Of a DNA stretch of 64,000 nt, positions 15,916 through 33,264 are shown one piece after another. Each line of letters opens with the position of its first letter. Within the stretch, counting starts at the first letter, position 1. The notes under the pieces were generated by a model. The model had not been told where the DNA came from. It saw only the letters and a program-made list of their open reading frames with translations, and did no database searches. Made by a program: the position numbers and the translations under genes. This DNA is from Megachile rotundata (Eukaryota > Arthropoda > Insecta > Hymenoptera > Megachilidae): contig NW_027473314.1 of the NCBI RefSeq assembly GCF_050947335.1, positions 1,736,001-1,800,000 on the forward strand, read 5' to 3'.

Positions 15916-16951
15916 ATGCAATCACAATCATACAGAAACAATCATACAATCACTATCATACAATCACAATCATACAGTCACAATCATACAATCACAATCA
16001 TACAATCACAATCATACAATCACAATCATACAATTACTATCATACAATCACAATCACTCAATCGCAATCATACAATCACAATCTCACAATCACGATCATA
16101 CAATCACAATCTCATAATCACAATCGCACAATCACAATCATACAATCACAATCATACAGTCATAATCATACAATCGCAATCATGCAATCACAATCATACA
16201 ATAACAATCATACGATCACAATCATACAATCACAATCATACAATCACAATCAAACAGTCAGAATCATACAATCACAATCATACAATCACGATCATACAAT
16301 CACGATCATACAATCACGATCATACAATCACAATCATACCATCACAGTCATACAATTACAATCATACAATCACAATCATACAATCATAATCACAAAATCA
16401 CAATCATACAATCACAATCATACAATCACAACCATACAATCACTATCATACAATCACAGTCATACAATCACAATCATACAATCACAATCATACAATCACA
16501 ATCATACAATCACAGTCATACAATCACAATCATACAATCACAGTCATACAATCACAATCATGCAGTCACAATCACACAATCACAATCATACAATCACAAT
16601 CATACAATCAGAATCATAGAATCACAATCATAGAATCACAATCATACAATCACAATCATACAATCACAATCATACAATCACAATCATACAATCACAATCA
16701 TACAATCACAGTCATACAATCACAATCATACAGTCACAATCATACAATCACAATCATACAATCACAATCATACATTCACAATCATACAATCACAATCATA
16801 CAATCACAATCATAGAATCACAATCATACAATCACAATCATACAATCACAATCATACAATCACAATCATACAATCACAATCATACAATCACAATCTCACA
16901 ATCACAATCATACAATCACAATCATACAATCATAATCATACAATCGCAATC
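15916..16951 (+). repeat. A-B higher-order module, copy 3 (74 monomers)
   Basis: Same landmark order as the other copies, with three CACGATC monomers as at 726. It lies 5,362 bp (383 monomers) after copy 2. The following B1 module is offset by 5,376 bp, so this copy has gained exactly one monomer relative to copy 2. Confidence 0.8.
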
Positions 16952-17431
16952 ATGCAATCACAATCATACAGAAACAATCATACAATCACTATCATACAAT
17001 CACAATCATACAATCACAATCATACCATCACAATCTTACAATCACAATCATGCAATCACAATCATACAATCACAATCATACAACCGCAATCAAAGAGTCA
17101 CAATCATACGATCACAATCATACAATCACAATCATACAATCACAATCATACAATCGCAATCATACAATCACAATCATACAATTACTATCATACAATCACA
17201 ATCACTCAATCGCAATCATACAATCACAATCTCACAATCACGATCATACAATCACAATCTCATAATCACAATCACACAATCACAATCATACAATCACAAT
17301 CATACAGTCATAATCATACAATCGCAATCATGCAATCACAATCATACAATAACAATCATACGATCACAATCATACAATCACAATCATACAATCACAATCA
17401 AACAGTCAGAATCATAGAATCACAATCATAG
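16952..17431 (+). repeat. B1 module, copy 2
   Basis: Offset by 5,376 bp from the copy at 11576, with the same order of diagnostic variants and the same conceptual translation over 480 bp. It belongs to the second copy of the 5.4-kb tandem duplication. Confidence 0.85.
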
Positions 17432-20400
17432 AATCACAATCATACAATCACAATCATACAATCACAATCATACAATCACAATCATACAATCACAATCATA
17501 CAATCACAATCATACAATCACAGTCATACAATCACAATCATACAGTCACAATCATACAATCACAATCATACAATCACAATCATAAAATCACAATCATACA
17601 ATAACATTCATACGATCACAATCATACAATCACAATCATACAATCACAATCAAACAGTCAGAATCATACAATCACGATCATCCAATCACGATCATACAAT
17701 CACGATCATACAATCACGATCATACAACCACAATCATACCATCACAGTCATACAATTACAATCATACAATCACAATCATACAATCATAATCACAAAATCA
17801 CAATCATACAATCACAATCATACAATCACAACCATACAGTCACAGTCATACAATCACAATCATACAGTCACAATCATACAATCACAATCATACAATTACT
17901 ATCATACAATCACAATCACTCAATCGCAATCATACAATCACAATCTCACAATCACGATCATACAATCACAATCTCATAATCACAATCGCACAATCACAAT
18001 CATACAATCACAATCATACAGTCATAATCATACAATCGCAATCATGCAATCACAATCATACAATAACAATCATACGATCACAATCATACAATCACAATCA
18101 TACAATCACAATCAAACAGTCAGAATCATACAATCACAATCATACAATCACGATCATACAATCACGATCACACAATCACGATCATACAATCACAATCATA
18201 CCATCACAGTCATACAATTACAATCATACAATCACAATCATACAATCATAATCACAAAATCACAATCATACAATCACAATCATACAATCACAACCATACA
18301 ATCACTATCATACAATCACAGTCATACAATCACAATCATACAATCACAATCATACAATCACAATCATACAATCACAGTCATACAATCACAATCATACAAT
18401 CACAGTCATACAATCACAATCATGCAGTCACAATCACACAATCACAATCATACAATCACAATCATACAATCAGAATCATAGAATCACAATCATAGAATCA
18501 CAATCATACAATCACAATCATACAATCACAATCATACAATCACAATCATACAATCACAATCATACAATCACAATCATACAATCACAGTCATACAATCACA
18601 ATCATACAGTCACAATCATACAATCACAATCATACAATCACAATCATACATTCACAATCATACAATCACAATCATACAATCACAATCATAGAATCACAAT
18701 CATACAATCACAATCATACAATCACAATCATACAATCACAATCATACAATCACAATCATACAATCACAATCATACAATCACAATCTCACAATCACAATCA
18801 TACAATCACAATCATACAATCATAATCATACAATCGCAATCATGCAATCACAATCATACAGAAACAATCATACAATCACTATCATACAATCACAATCATA
18901 CAATCACAATCATACCATCACAATCTTACAATCACAATCATGCAATCACAATCATACAATCACAATCATACAATCACAATCATACAATCACAATCATACA
19001 ATCACAATCATACAATCACAATCATATAATCACAGTCATACAATCACAATCATACAATCACAATCATACAATCGCAATCAAAGAATCACAATCATACGAT
19101 CACAATCATACAATCACAATCATACAATCACAATCATACAATCACAATCATACAATTACTATCATACAATCACAATCATACAATCACAATCATACAATCA
19201 CAATCATACAATCACAATCATACAATCACAATCATACAATCACAATCATACAATCAAAATCATACAATCACAATCATACAATCACAATCATACAATCACA
19301 ATCATACAATCACAATCATACAATCACAATCATACAATCGCAATCAAAGAATCACAATCATACAATCACAATCATAGAATCACAATCATAGAATCACAAT
19401 CACTCAATCGCAATCATACAATCACAATCTCACAATCACGATCATACAATCACAATCTCATAATCACAATCACACAATCACAATCATACAATCACGATCA
19501 TACAATCACGATCATACAATCACAATCATACCATCACAGTCATACAATTACAATCATACAATCACAATCATACAATCATAATCACAAAATCACAATCATA
19601 CAATCACAATCATACAATCACAACCATATAATCACTATCATACAATCACAGTCATACAATCACAATCATACAATCACAGTCATACAATCACAATCATACA
19701 ATCACAATCATACAATCACAATCATACAATCACAATCATACAATCACAGTCATACAATCACAATCATACAATCACAGTCATACAATCACAATCATACAGT
19801 CACAATCATACAATCACAATCATACAATCACAATCATACAATCACAATCATAGAATCACAATCATAGAATCACAATCATACAATCACAATCATACAATCA
19901 CAATCATACAATCACAATCATACAATCACAATCATACAATCACAATCATACAATCACAGTCATACAATCACAATCATACAGTCACAATCATACAATCACA
20001 ATCATACAATCACAATCATACAATCACAATCATACAATCACAATCATACAATCACAATCATAGAATCACAATCATACAATCACAATCATACAATCGCAAT
20101 AAAAGAATCACAATCATACAATCACAATCATACAATCACAATCATACAATCACAATCATACAATCACAATCATACAATCACAATCATACAATCACAATCA
20201 TATAATCACAATCATACAATCACAATCATACAATCACAATCATACAATCGCAATCAAAGAATCACAATCATACGATCACAATCATACAATCACAATCATA
20301 CAATCACAATCATACAATCACAATCATACAATTACTATCATACAATCACAATCATACAATCACAATCATACAATCACAATCATACAATCACAATCATACA

Positions 20401-21700
20401 ATCACAATCATACAATCACAATCATACAATCAAAATCATACAATCACAATCATACAATCACAATCATACAATCACAATCATACAATCACAATCATACAAT
20501 CACAATCATACAATCGCAATCAAAGAATCACAATCATACAATCACAATCATAGAATCACAATCATAGAATCACAATCACTCAATCGCAATCATACAATCA
20601 CAATCTCACAATCACGATCATACAATCACAATCATACAATCACAATCATACAATCACAGTCATACAATCACAATCATACAGTCACAATCATACAATCACA
20701 ATCATACAATCACAATCATACAATCACAATCATACAATCACAATCATACAATCACAATCATACAATCACAATCATAGAATCACAATCATAGAATCACAAT
20801 CATACAATCACAATCATACAATCACAATCATACAATCACAATCACAAAATCACAATCATACAATCACAATCATACAATCACAACCATACAATCACTATCA
20901 TACAATCACAGTCATACAATCACAATCATACAATCACAGTCATACAATCACAATCATACAATCACAATCATACAATCACAATCATACAATCACAATCATA
21001 CAATCACAGTCATACAATCACAATCATACAATCACAGTCATACAATCACAATCATACAGTCACAATCATACAATCACAATCATACAATCACAATCATACA
21101 ATCACAATCATACAATCACAATCATAGAATCACAATCATAGAATCACAATCATACAATCACAATCATACAATCACAATCATACAATCACAATCATACAAT
21201 CACAATCATACAATCACAGTCATACAATCACAATCATACAGTCACAATCATACAATCACAATCATACAATCACAATCATACAATCACAATCATACAATCA
21301 CAATCATACAATCACAATCATAGAATCACAATCATACAATCACAATCATACAATCGCAATAAAAGAATCACAATCATACAATCACAATCATACAATCACA
21401 ATCATACAATCACAATCATACAATCACAATCATACAATCACAATCATACAATCACAATCTCACAATCACAATCATACAATCACAATCATACAATCATAAT
21501 CATACAATCGCAATCATGCAATCACAATCATACAGAAACAATCATACAATCACTATCATACAATCACAATCATACAATCACAATCATACCATCACAATCT
21601 TACAATCACAATCATGCAATCACAATCATACAATCACAATCATACAATCACAATCATACAATCACAATCATACAATCACAATCATACAATCACAATAATA

Positions 21701-21854
21701 CAATCGCAATCATACAATCACAATCATACAATCATAATCATACAATCACAATCATACAGGGACAATCATACAATCACAATCATACAGTCACAATCATACA
21801 ATCACAATCATAGAATCACAGTCATACAATCACAATCATACAATGACAATCATA
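21701..21854 (+). repeat. T-family block with 9-monomer deletion
   Basis: The leading CAATAATA and CAATCG monomers, the CAGGGAC monomer (21757) and the ATGAC monomer (21843, still 86 bp away) are all present. The intervening CAGAAAC, CAACTTTAATTATA, CAACC and CGATC monomers are missing. The distance from CAATCG to CAGGGAC is 56 bp here against 182 bp in intact copies, so exactly 126 bp (nine monomers) are gone. Confidence 0.8.
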
Positions 21855-23482
21855 CAATCACAATCATATAATCACAATCATACAATCACAATCATACAAT
21901 CACAATCATACAATCACAATCATACAATCACAATCATACAATTACAGTCATACAATTACAATCATACAATCACAATCATACAATCACAATCATACAATCA
22001 CAATCATACAATCACAATCATACAATCACAGTCATACAATCACAATCATACAATCACTATCATACAATCACAATCATACAATCACAATCATACCATCACA
22101 ATCTTACAATCACAATCATGCAATCACAATCATACAATCACAATCATACAATCACAATCATACAATCACAATCATACAATCACAATCATACAATCACAAT
22201 CATATAATCACAATCATACAATCACAATCATACAGTCACAATCATACAATCACAATCATAGAATCACAATCATACAATCACAATCATACAATGACAATCA
22301 TACAATCACAATCATATAATCACAATCATACAATCACAATCATACAATCACAATCATACAATCACAATCATACAATCACAATCATACAATCACAGTCATA
22401 CAATTACAATCATACAATCACAATCATACAATCACAATCATACAATCACAATCATACAATCACAATCATACAATCACAGTCATACAATCACAATCATACA
22501 GTCACAATCATACAATCACAATCATACAATCACAATCATACAATCACAATCATACAATCACAATCATAGAATCACAATCATACAATCACAATCATACAAT
22601 CGCAATAAAAGAATCACAATCATACAATCACAATCATACAATCACAATCATACAATCACAATCATACAATCACAATCATACAATCACAATCACACAATCA
22701 CAATCATACAATCGCAATCATGCAATCACAATCATACAATCGCAATCATACAATCACAATCATACAATCACAATCATACAATCACAATCATACAATCACA
22801 ATCTCACAATCACGATCATACAATAACGATCATACAATCACAATCATACAATCACAATCATACAATCGCAATCATACAATCACAAACATACAGAAACAAT
22901 CATGCAACCACTATCATACAATCACAATCATACAATCACAATCATACAATCACAATCACACAATCACAATCATACAATCGCAATCATGCAATCACAATCA
23001 TACAATCGCAATCATACAATCACAATCATACAATCACAATCATACAATCACAATCATACAATCACAATCATACAATCACAATCTCACAATCACGATCATA
23101 CAATAACGATCATACAATCACAATCATACAATCACAATCATACAATCGCAATCATACAATCACAAACATACAGAAACAATCATACAACCACTATCATACA
23201 ATCACAATCATACAATCACAATCATACAATCACAATCATACAATCACAATCATACAATCACAATCATACAGTCACAATCATGCAATCACAATCATACAAT
23301 CACAATCATACAATCACAATCATACAATCACAATCATACAATCACAATCATACAATCACAATCATACAATCACAATCATACAATCACAATCATACAATCA
23401 CAATCAGACAATCACAATCATACAATCACAATCATACAATCACAATCATACAATCACAATCATACAATCACAATCATACAAT

Positions 23483-23610
23483 CGCAATCATACAATCGCA
23501 ATCATACAATCGCAATCATACAATCGCAATCATACAATCGCAATCATACAATCGCAATCATACAATCGCAATCATACAATCGCAATCATACAATCGCAAT
23601 CATACAATCG
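23483..23610 (+). repeat. Run of 10 CpG-bearing CAATCG monomers
   Basis: Ten successive monomers each carry CAATCG, one CpG every 14 bp, ending at CAATCAAAGAATC. It is the longest such run in the window. Confidence 0.9.
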
Positions 23611-23755
23611 CAATCAAAGAATCACAATCATACGATCACAATCATACAATCGCAATCATACAATCACAATCATACAATCACAATCATACAATCACAATCT
23701 CACAATCACAATCATACAATCACAATCATACAATCATAATCATACAATCGCAATC

Positions 23756-24375
23756 ATGCAATCACAATCATACAGAAACAATCATACAATCACTATCATA
23801 CAATCACAATCATACAATCACAATCATACCATCACAATCTTACAATCACAATCATGCAATCACAATCATACAATCACAATCATACAATCACAATCATACA
23901 ATCACAATCATACAATCACAATCATACAATCACAATCATACAATCACAATCATACAATCCCGATAATACAATCACAATCATACAATCACAATCTTACAAT
24001 CACAATCATACAATCACAATCATACAATCACAATCATACAACCGCAATCAAAGAGTCACAATCATACGATCACAATCATACAATCACAATCATACAATCA
24101 CAATCATACAATCGCAATCATACAATCACAATCATACAATTACTATCATACAATCACAATCACTCAATCGCAATCATACAATCACAATCTCACAATCACG
24201 ATCATACAATCACAATCTCATAATCACAATCACACAATCACAATCATACAATCACAATCATACAGTCATAATCATACAATCGCAATCATGCAATCACAAT
24301 CATACAATAACAATCATACGATCACAATCATACAATCACAATCATACAATCACAATCAAACAGTCAGAATCATAG
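23756..24375 (+). repeat. Extended B1 module, second copy
   Basis: Counterpart of the segment at 7418. It includes the rare CAATCCCGATAATAC variant near 23957. It is one monomer shorter than the 7418 copy up to the CAAACAGTCAG landmark, but the flanking offset returns to 16,338 bp further on. Confidence 0.75.
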
Positions 24376-25046
24376 AATCACAATCATAGAATCACAATCA
24401 TACAATCACAATCATACAATCACAATCATACAATCACAATCATACAATCACAATCATACAATCACAATCATACAATCACAGTCATACAATCACAATCATA
24501 CAGTCACAATCATACAATCACAATCATACAATCACAATCATACAATCACAATCATAAAATCACAATCATACAATAACAATCATACGATCACAATCATACA
24601 ATCACAATCATACAATCACAATCAAACAGTCAGAATCATACAATCACGATCATACAATCACGATCATACAATCACGATCATACAATCACGATCATACAAC
24701 CACAATCATACCATCACAGTCATACAATTACAATCATACAATCACAATCATACAATCATAATCACAAAATCACAATCATACAATCACAATCATACAATCA
24801 CAACCATACAATCACAGTCATACAATCACAATCATACAGTCACAATCATACAATCACAATCATACAATCACAATCATACAATCACAATCATACAATCACA
24901 ATCATACAATCACAATCATAGAATCACAATCATACAATCACAATCATACAATCACAATCATACAATCGCAATCATACAATCGCAATCAAAGAATAACAAT
25001 CATACGATCACAATCATACAATCACAATCATACAATCACAATCATA

Positions 25047-25130
25047 CAATCGCAATCATACAATCACAATCATACAGAAACAATCATACAACCTTAATTA
25101 TACAACCACAATCATACGATCACAATCATA
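25047..25130 (+). repeat. C-family landmark block, copy 2
   Basis: CAACCTTAATTATA at 25089, exactly 16,338 bp from copy 1. CAAAGAATAAC precedes. A private ATTACAATC lies downstream near 25161. Confidence 0.85.
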
Positions 25131-26639
25131 CAATCACAATCATACAATCACAATCATACAATTACAATCATACAATCACAATCATAGAATCACAATCATA
25201 CAATCACAATCATACAATCACAATCATACAATCACGATCATACAATCACGATCATACAATCACGATCATACAATCACAATCATACCATCACAGTCATACA
25301 ATTACAATCATACAATCACAATCATACAATCATAATCACAAAATCACAATCATACAATCACAATCATACAATCACAACCATACAATCACAATCATACAAT
25401 CACAATCATACAATTACTATCATACAATCACAATCATACAATCACAATCATACAATCGCAATCATACAATCGCAATCATGCAATCACAATCATACAATAA
25501 CAATCATACGATCACAATCATACAATCACAATCATACAATCACAATCATACAATCACAATCATACAATCGCAATCATACAATCGCAATCATACAATCACA
25601 ATCATACAATCACAATCATACAATCACAATCATACAATCACAATCATATAATCACAATCATACAATCACAATCATACAATCACAATCATACAATCACGAT
25701 CATACAATCACGATCATACAATCACGATCATACAATCACAATCATACCATCACAGTCATACAATTACAATCATACAATCACAATCATACAATCATAATCA
25801 CAAAATCACAATCATACAATCACAATCATACAATCACAACCATACAATCACAATCATACAATCACAATCATACAATTACTATCATACAATCACAATCATA
25901 CAATCACAATCATACAATCGCAATCATACAATCGCAATCATGCAATCACAATCATACAATAACAATCATACGATCACAATCATACAATCACAATCATACA
26001 ATCACAATCATACAATCACAATCATACAATCGCAATCATACAATCGCAATCATACAATCACAATCATACAATCACAATCATACAATCACGATCATACAAT
26101 CACGATCATACAATCACAATCATACCATCACAGTCATACAATTACAATCATACAATCACAATCATACAATCATAATCACAAAATCACAATCATACAATCA
26201 CAATCATACAATCACAACCATACAATCACAATCATACAATCACAATCATACAATTACTATCATACAATCACAATCATACAATCACAATCATACAATCGCA
26301 ATCATACAATCGCAATCATGCAATCACAATCATACAATAACAATCATACGATCACAATCATACAATCACAATCATACAATCACAATCATACAATCACAAT
26401 CATACAATCGCAATCATACAATCGCAATCATACAATCACAATCATACAATCACAATCATACAATCACAATCATACAATCACAATCATATAATCACAATCA
26501 TACAACCACAATCATACAATCACAATCATACAATCACAATCATACAATCACAATCATACAATCACAATCATACAATCACAATCTCACAATCACAATCATA
26601 CAATCACAATCATACAATCATAATCATACAATCGCAATC

Positions 26640-27661
26640 ATGCAATCACAATCATACAGAAACAATCATACAATCACTATCATACAATCACAATTATACA
26701 GTCACAATCATACAATCACAATCATACAATCACAATCATACAATCACAATCATACAATTACTATCATACAATCACAATCACTCAATCGCAATCATACAAT
26801 CACAATCTCACAATCACGATCATACAATCACAATCTCATAATCACAATCGCACAATCACAATCATACAATCACAATCATACAGTCATAATCATACAATCG
26901 CAATCATGCAATCACAATCATACAATAACAATCATACGATCACAATCATACAATCACAATCATACAATCACAATCAAACAGTCAGAATCATACAATCACA
27001 ATCATACAATCACGATCATACAATCACGATCATACAATCACAATCATACCATCACAGTCATACAATTACAATCATACAATCACAATCATACAATCATAAT
27101 CACAAAATCACAATCATACAATCACAATCATACAATCACAACCATACAATCACTATCATACAATCACAGTCATACAATCACAATCATACAATCACAATCA
27201 TACAATCACAATCATACAATCACAGTCATACAATCACAATCATACAATCACAGTCATACAATCACAATCATGCAGTCACAATCACACAATCACAATCATA
27301 CAATCACAATCATACAATCAGAATCATAGAATCACAATCATAGAATCACAATCATACAATCACAATCATACAATCACAATCATACAATCACAATCATACA
27401 ATCACAATCATACAATCACAGTCATACAATCACAATCATACAGTCACAATCATACAATCACAATCATACAATCACAATCATACATTCACAATCATACAAT
27501 CACAATCATACAATCACAATCATAGAATCACAATCATACAATCACAATCATACAATCACAATCATACAATCACAATCATACAATCACAATCATACAATCA
27601 CAATCTCACAATCACAATCATACAATCACAATCATACAATCATAATCATACAATCGCAATC
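26640..27661 (+). repeat. A-B higher-order module, copy 4 (73 monomers)
   Basis: Same length and landmark order as the copy at 10554, offset by 16,086 bp at both its first and last landmark. A private CAATTATACAGTC change sits near 26693. Two CACGATC monomers are present. A B1 module follows directly. Confidence 0.8.
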
Positions 27662-28141
27662 ATGCAATCACAATCATACAGAAACAATCATACAATCACT
27701 ATCATACAATCACAATCATACAATCACAATCATACCATCACAATCTTACAATCACAATCATGCAATCACAATCATACAATCACAATCATACAACCGCAAT
27801 CAAAGAGTCACAATCATACGATCACAATCATACAATCACAATCATACAATCACAATCATACAATCGCAATCATACAATCACAATCATACAATTACTATCA
27901 TACAATCACAATCACTCAATCGCAATCATACAATCACAATCTCACAATCACGATCATACAATCACAATCTCATAATCACAATCACACAATCACAATCATA
28001 CAATCACAATCATACAGTCATAATCATACAATCGCAATCATGCAATCACAATCATACAATAACAATCATACGATCACAATCATACAATCACAATCATACA
28101 ATCACAATCAAACAGTCAGAATCATAGAATCACAATCATAG
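27662..28141 (+). repeat. B1 module, copy 3
   Basis: Offset by 16,086 bp from the copy at 11576 with the same diagnostic variants. It is followed by a CATATAATC / CAACC segment and the shortened A module at 28334. Confidence 0.85.
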
Positions 28142-28333
28142 AATCACAATCATACAATCACAATCATACAATCACAATCATATAATCACAATCATACAAC
28201 CACAATCATACAATCACAATCATACAATCACAATCATACAATCACAATCATACAATCACAATCATACAATCACAATCTCACAATCACAATCATACAATCA
28301 CAATCATACAATCATAATCATACAATCGCAATC

Positions 28334-28753
28334 ATGCAATCACAATCATACAGAAACAATCATACAATCACTATCATACAATCACAATCATACAGTCACA
28401 ATCATACAATCACAATCATAGAATCACAATCATACAATCACAATCATACAATCACAATCATACAATCACAATCATACAATCACAATCATACAATCACAAT
28501 CATACAATCACAGTCATACAATCACAATCATACAGTCACAATCATACAATCACAATCATACAATCACAATCATACATTCACAATCATACAATCACAATCA
28601 TACAATCACAATCATAGAATCACAATCATACAATCACAATCATACAATCACAATCATACAATCACAATCATACAATCACAATCATACAATCACAATCTCA
28701 CAATCACAATCATACAATCACAATCATACAATCATAATCATACAATCGCAATC
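28334..28753 (+). repeat. Shortened A-B module (30 monomers)
   Basis: It starts like a full A module (CAGAAAC, CACTATC, CAGTC) but then goes straight to a CATAGAATC, CAGTC and CATTCAC segment and the CTCAC/CATAATC lead-in to the next B landmark at 28754. About 44 internal monomers, including the CACTCAATCG and CAAACAGTCAG landmarks, are missing. This fits an internal deletion by unequal exchange. Confidence 0.7.
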
Positions 28754-29233
28754 ATGCAATCACAATCATACAGAAACAATCATACAATCACTATCATACA
28801 ATCACAATCATACAATCACAATCATACCATCACAATCTTACAATCACAATCATGCAATCACAATCATACAATCACAATCATACAACCGCAATCAAAGAGT
28901 CACAATCATACGATCACAATCATACAATCACAATCATACAATCACAATCATACAATCGCAATCATACAATCACAATCATACAATTACTATCATACAATCA
29001 CAATCACTCAATCGCAATCATACAATCACAATCTCACAATCACGATCATACAATCACAATCTCATAATCACAATCACACAATCACAATCATACAATCACA
29101 ATCATACAGTCATAATCATACAATCGCAATCATGCAATCACAATCATACAATAACAATCATACGATCACAATCATACAATCACAATCATACAATCACAAT
29201 CAAACAGTCAGAATCATAGAATCACAATCATAG
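28754..29233 (+). repeat. B1 module, copy 4
   Basis: Lies 1,092 bp (78 monomers) after copy 3 with the same diagnostic variants. Copies 3 and 4 plus the shortened A module between them make a local tandem pair. Confidence 0.85.
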
Positions 29234-32200
29234 AATCACAATCATACAATCACAATCATACAATCACAATCATACAATCACAATCATACAATCACGATCA
29301 TACTATCACGATCATACAACCACAATCATACCATCACAGTCATACAATCACGATCATACAATCACGATCATACAACCACAATCATACCATCACAGTCATA
29401 CAATCACAATCATACAATCACAATCATACAATCACAATCATACAATCACAATCATAAAATCACAATCATACAATAACAATCATACGATCACAATCATACA
29501 ATCACAATCATACAATCACAATCAAACAGTCAGAATCATACAATCACGATCATACAATCACGATCATACAATCACGATCATACAATCACGATCATACAAC
29601 CACAATCATACCATCACAGTCATACAATTACAATCATACAATCACAATCATACAATCATAATCACAAAATCACAATCATACAATCACAATCATACAATCA
29701 CAACCATACAATCGCAGTCATACAATCACAATCATACAGAGACAATCATACAATCACAATCATACAATTACTATCATACAATCACAATCACTCAATCGCA
29801 ATCATACAATCACAATCTCACAATCACGATCATACAATCACAATCTCATAATCACAATCGCACAATCACAATCATACAATCACAATCATACAGTCATAAT
29901 CATACAATCGCAATCATGCAATCACAATCATACAATAACAATCATACGATCACAATCATACAATCACAATCATACAATCACAATCAAACAGTCAGAATCA
30001 TACAATCACAATCATACAATCACGATCATACAATCACGATCACACAATCACGATCATACAATCACAATCATAGCATCACAGTCATACAATTACAATCATA
30101 CAATCACAATCATACAATCATAATCACAAAATCACAATCATACAATCACAATCATACAATCACAACCATACAATCACTATCATACAATCACAGTCATACA
30201 ATCACAATCATACAATCACAATCATACAATCACAATCATACAATCACAGTCATACAATCACAATCATACAATCACAGTCATACAATCACAATCATGCAGT
30301 CACAATCACACAATCACAATCATACAATCACAATCATACAATCAGAATCATAGAATCACAATCATAGAATCACAATCATACAATCACAATCATACAATCA
30401 CAATCATACAATCACAATCATACAATCACAATCATACAATCACAGTCATACAATCACAATCATACAGTCACAATCATACAATCACAATCATACAATCACA
30501 ATCATACATTCACAATCATACAATCACAATCATACAATCACAATCATAGAATCACAATCATACAATCACAATCATACAATCACAATCATACAATCACAAT
30601 CATACAATCACAATCATACAATCACAATCTCACAATCACAATCATACAATCACAATCATACAATCATAATCATACAATCGCAATCATGCAATCACAATCA
30701 TACAGAAACAATCATACAATCACTATCATACAATCACAATCATACAATCACAATCATACCATCACAATCTTACAATCACAATCATGCAATCACAATCATA
30801 CAATCACAATCATACAATCACAATCATACAATCACAACCATACAATCACAATCATACAATCACAATCATATAATCACAATCATACAATCACAATCATACA
30901 ATCACAATCATACAATCGCAATCAAAGAATCACAATCATACGATCACAATCATACAATCACAATCATACAATCACAATCATACAATCACAATCATACAAT
31001 TACTATCATACAATCACAATCATACAATCACAATCATACAATCACAATCATACAATCACAATCATACAATCACAATCATACAATCACAATCATACTATCA
31101 AAATCATACAATCACAATCATACTATCAAAATCATACAATCACAATCATACAATCACAATCATACAATCACAATCATACAATCACAATCATACAATCACA
31201 ATCATACAATCGCAATCAAAGAATCACAATCATACAATCACAATCATAGAATCACAATCATAGAATCACAATCACTCAATCGCAATCATACAATCACAAT
31301 CTCACAATCACGATCATACAATCACAATCTCATAATCACAATCACACAATCACAATCATACAATCACGATCATACAATCACGATCATACAATCACAATCA
31401 TACCATCACAGTCATACAATTACAATCATACAATCACAATCATACAATCATAATCACAAAATCACAATCATACAATCACAATCATACAATCACAACCATA
31501 CAATCACTATCATACGATCACAGTCATACAATCACAATCATACAATCACAGTCATACAATCACAATCATACAATCACAATCATACAATCACAATCATACA
31601 ATCACAATCATACAATCACAGTCATACAATCACAATCATACAATCACAGTCATACAATCACAATCATACAGTCACAATCATACAATCACAATCATACAAT
31701 CACAATCATACAATCACAATCATAGAATCACAATCATAGAATCACAATCATACAATCACAATCATACAATCACAATCATACAATCACAATCATACAATCA
31801 CAATCATACAATCACAATCATACAATCACAGTCATACAATCACAATCATACAGTCACAATCATACAATCACAATCATACAATCACAATCATACAATCACA
31901 ATCATACAATCACAATCATACAATCACAATCATACAATCACAATCATGGAATCACAATCATACAATCACAATCATACAATCGCAATAAAAGAATCACAAT
32001 CATACAATCACAATCATACAATCACAATCATACAATCACAATCATACAATCACAATCATACAATCACAATCATACAATCACAATCATATAATCACAATCA
32101 TACAATCACAATCATACAATCACAATCATACAATCGCAATCAAAGAATCACAATCATACGATCACAATCATACAATCACAATCATACAATCACAATCATA

Positions 32201-32984
32201 CAATCACAATCATACAATTACTATCATACAATCACAATCATACAATCACAATCATACAATCACAATCATACAATCACAATCATACAATCACAATCATACA
32301 ATCACAATCATACAATCAAAATCATACAATCACAATCACACAATCACAATCATACAATCACAATCATACAATCACAATCATACAATCGCAATCATACAAT
32401 CGCAATCAAAGAATCACAATCATACAATCACAATCATAGAATCACAATCATAGAATCACAATCACTCAATCGCAATCATACAATCACAATCTCACAATCA
32501 CGATCATACAATCACAATCTCATAATCACAATCACACAATCACAATCATACAATCACGATCATACAATCACGATCATACAATCACAATCATACCATCACA
32601 GTCATACAATTACAATCATACAATCACAATCATACAATCATAATCACAAAATCACAATCATACAATCACAATCATACAATCACAACCATACAATCACTAT
32701 CATACAATCACAGTCATACAATCACAATCATACAATCACAATCTCACAATCACAATCATACAATCACAATCATACAATCATAATCATACAATCGCAATCA
32801 TGCAATCACAATCATACAGAAACAATCATACAATCACTATCATACAATCACAATCATACAATCACAATCATACCATCACAATCTTACAATCACAATCATG
32901 CAATCACAATCATACAATCACAATCATACAATCACAATCATACAATCACAATCATACAATCACAATCATACAATCACAATAATA

Positions 32985-33264
32985 CAATCGCAATCATACA
33001 ATCACAATCATACAGAAACAATCATACAACTTTAATTATACAACCACAATCATACGATCACAGTCATACAATCACAATCATACAATCACAATCATACAGT
33101 CACAATCATACAATCACAATCATACAATCACAATCATACAATCATAATCATACAATCACTATCATACAGGGACAATCATACAATCACAATCATACAGTCA
33201 CAATCATACAATCACAATCATAGAATCACAGTCATACAATCACAATCATACAATGACAATCATA
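32985..33264 (+). repeat. T-family landmark block, copy 3
   Basis: CAACTTTAATTATA at 33027, CAGGGAC at 33167 and ATGAC at 33253, with standard spacings. CACTATC replaces CACAATC just before CAGGGAC, a change shared only with the copy at 38501. CAGTC follows CATAGAATC, also shared with 38501. Confidence 0.85.

Larger units (their letters stand above)
10130..21090 (+). repeat. Tandem duplication of about 5.4 kb
   Basis: First copy about 10130-15490, second about 15491-21090. The offset is 5,362 bp at the rare CATATAATCACAATCGTAC landmark (10137/15499) and at the A module, 5,376 bp from the B1 module through the B head at 13466/18842, and 5,628-5,656 bp towards the right end (AATAAAAG at 14442/20098). 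The growing offset shows insertions of about 1 and about 20 monomers in the second copy. The second copy contains CTCATAATC and CATAATCACAAAATC monomers near 19457-19590 that the first lacks. Confidence 0.75.
23742..25485 (+). repeat. Segmental duplication, copy 2 (offset 16.3 kb)
   Basis: Counterpart of 7404-9147. At the right end this copy continues into CAATAAC / CGATC, while the first continues into CAATCG-type monomers, marking the limit of the shared segment. Confidence 0.75.
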
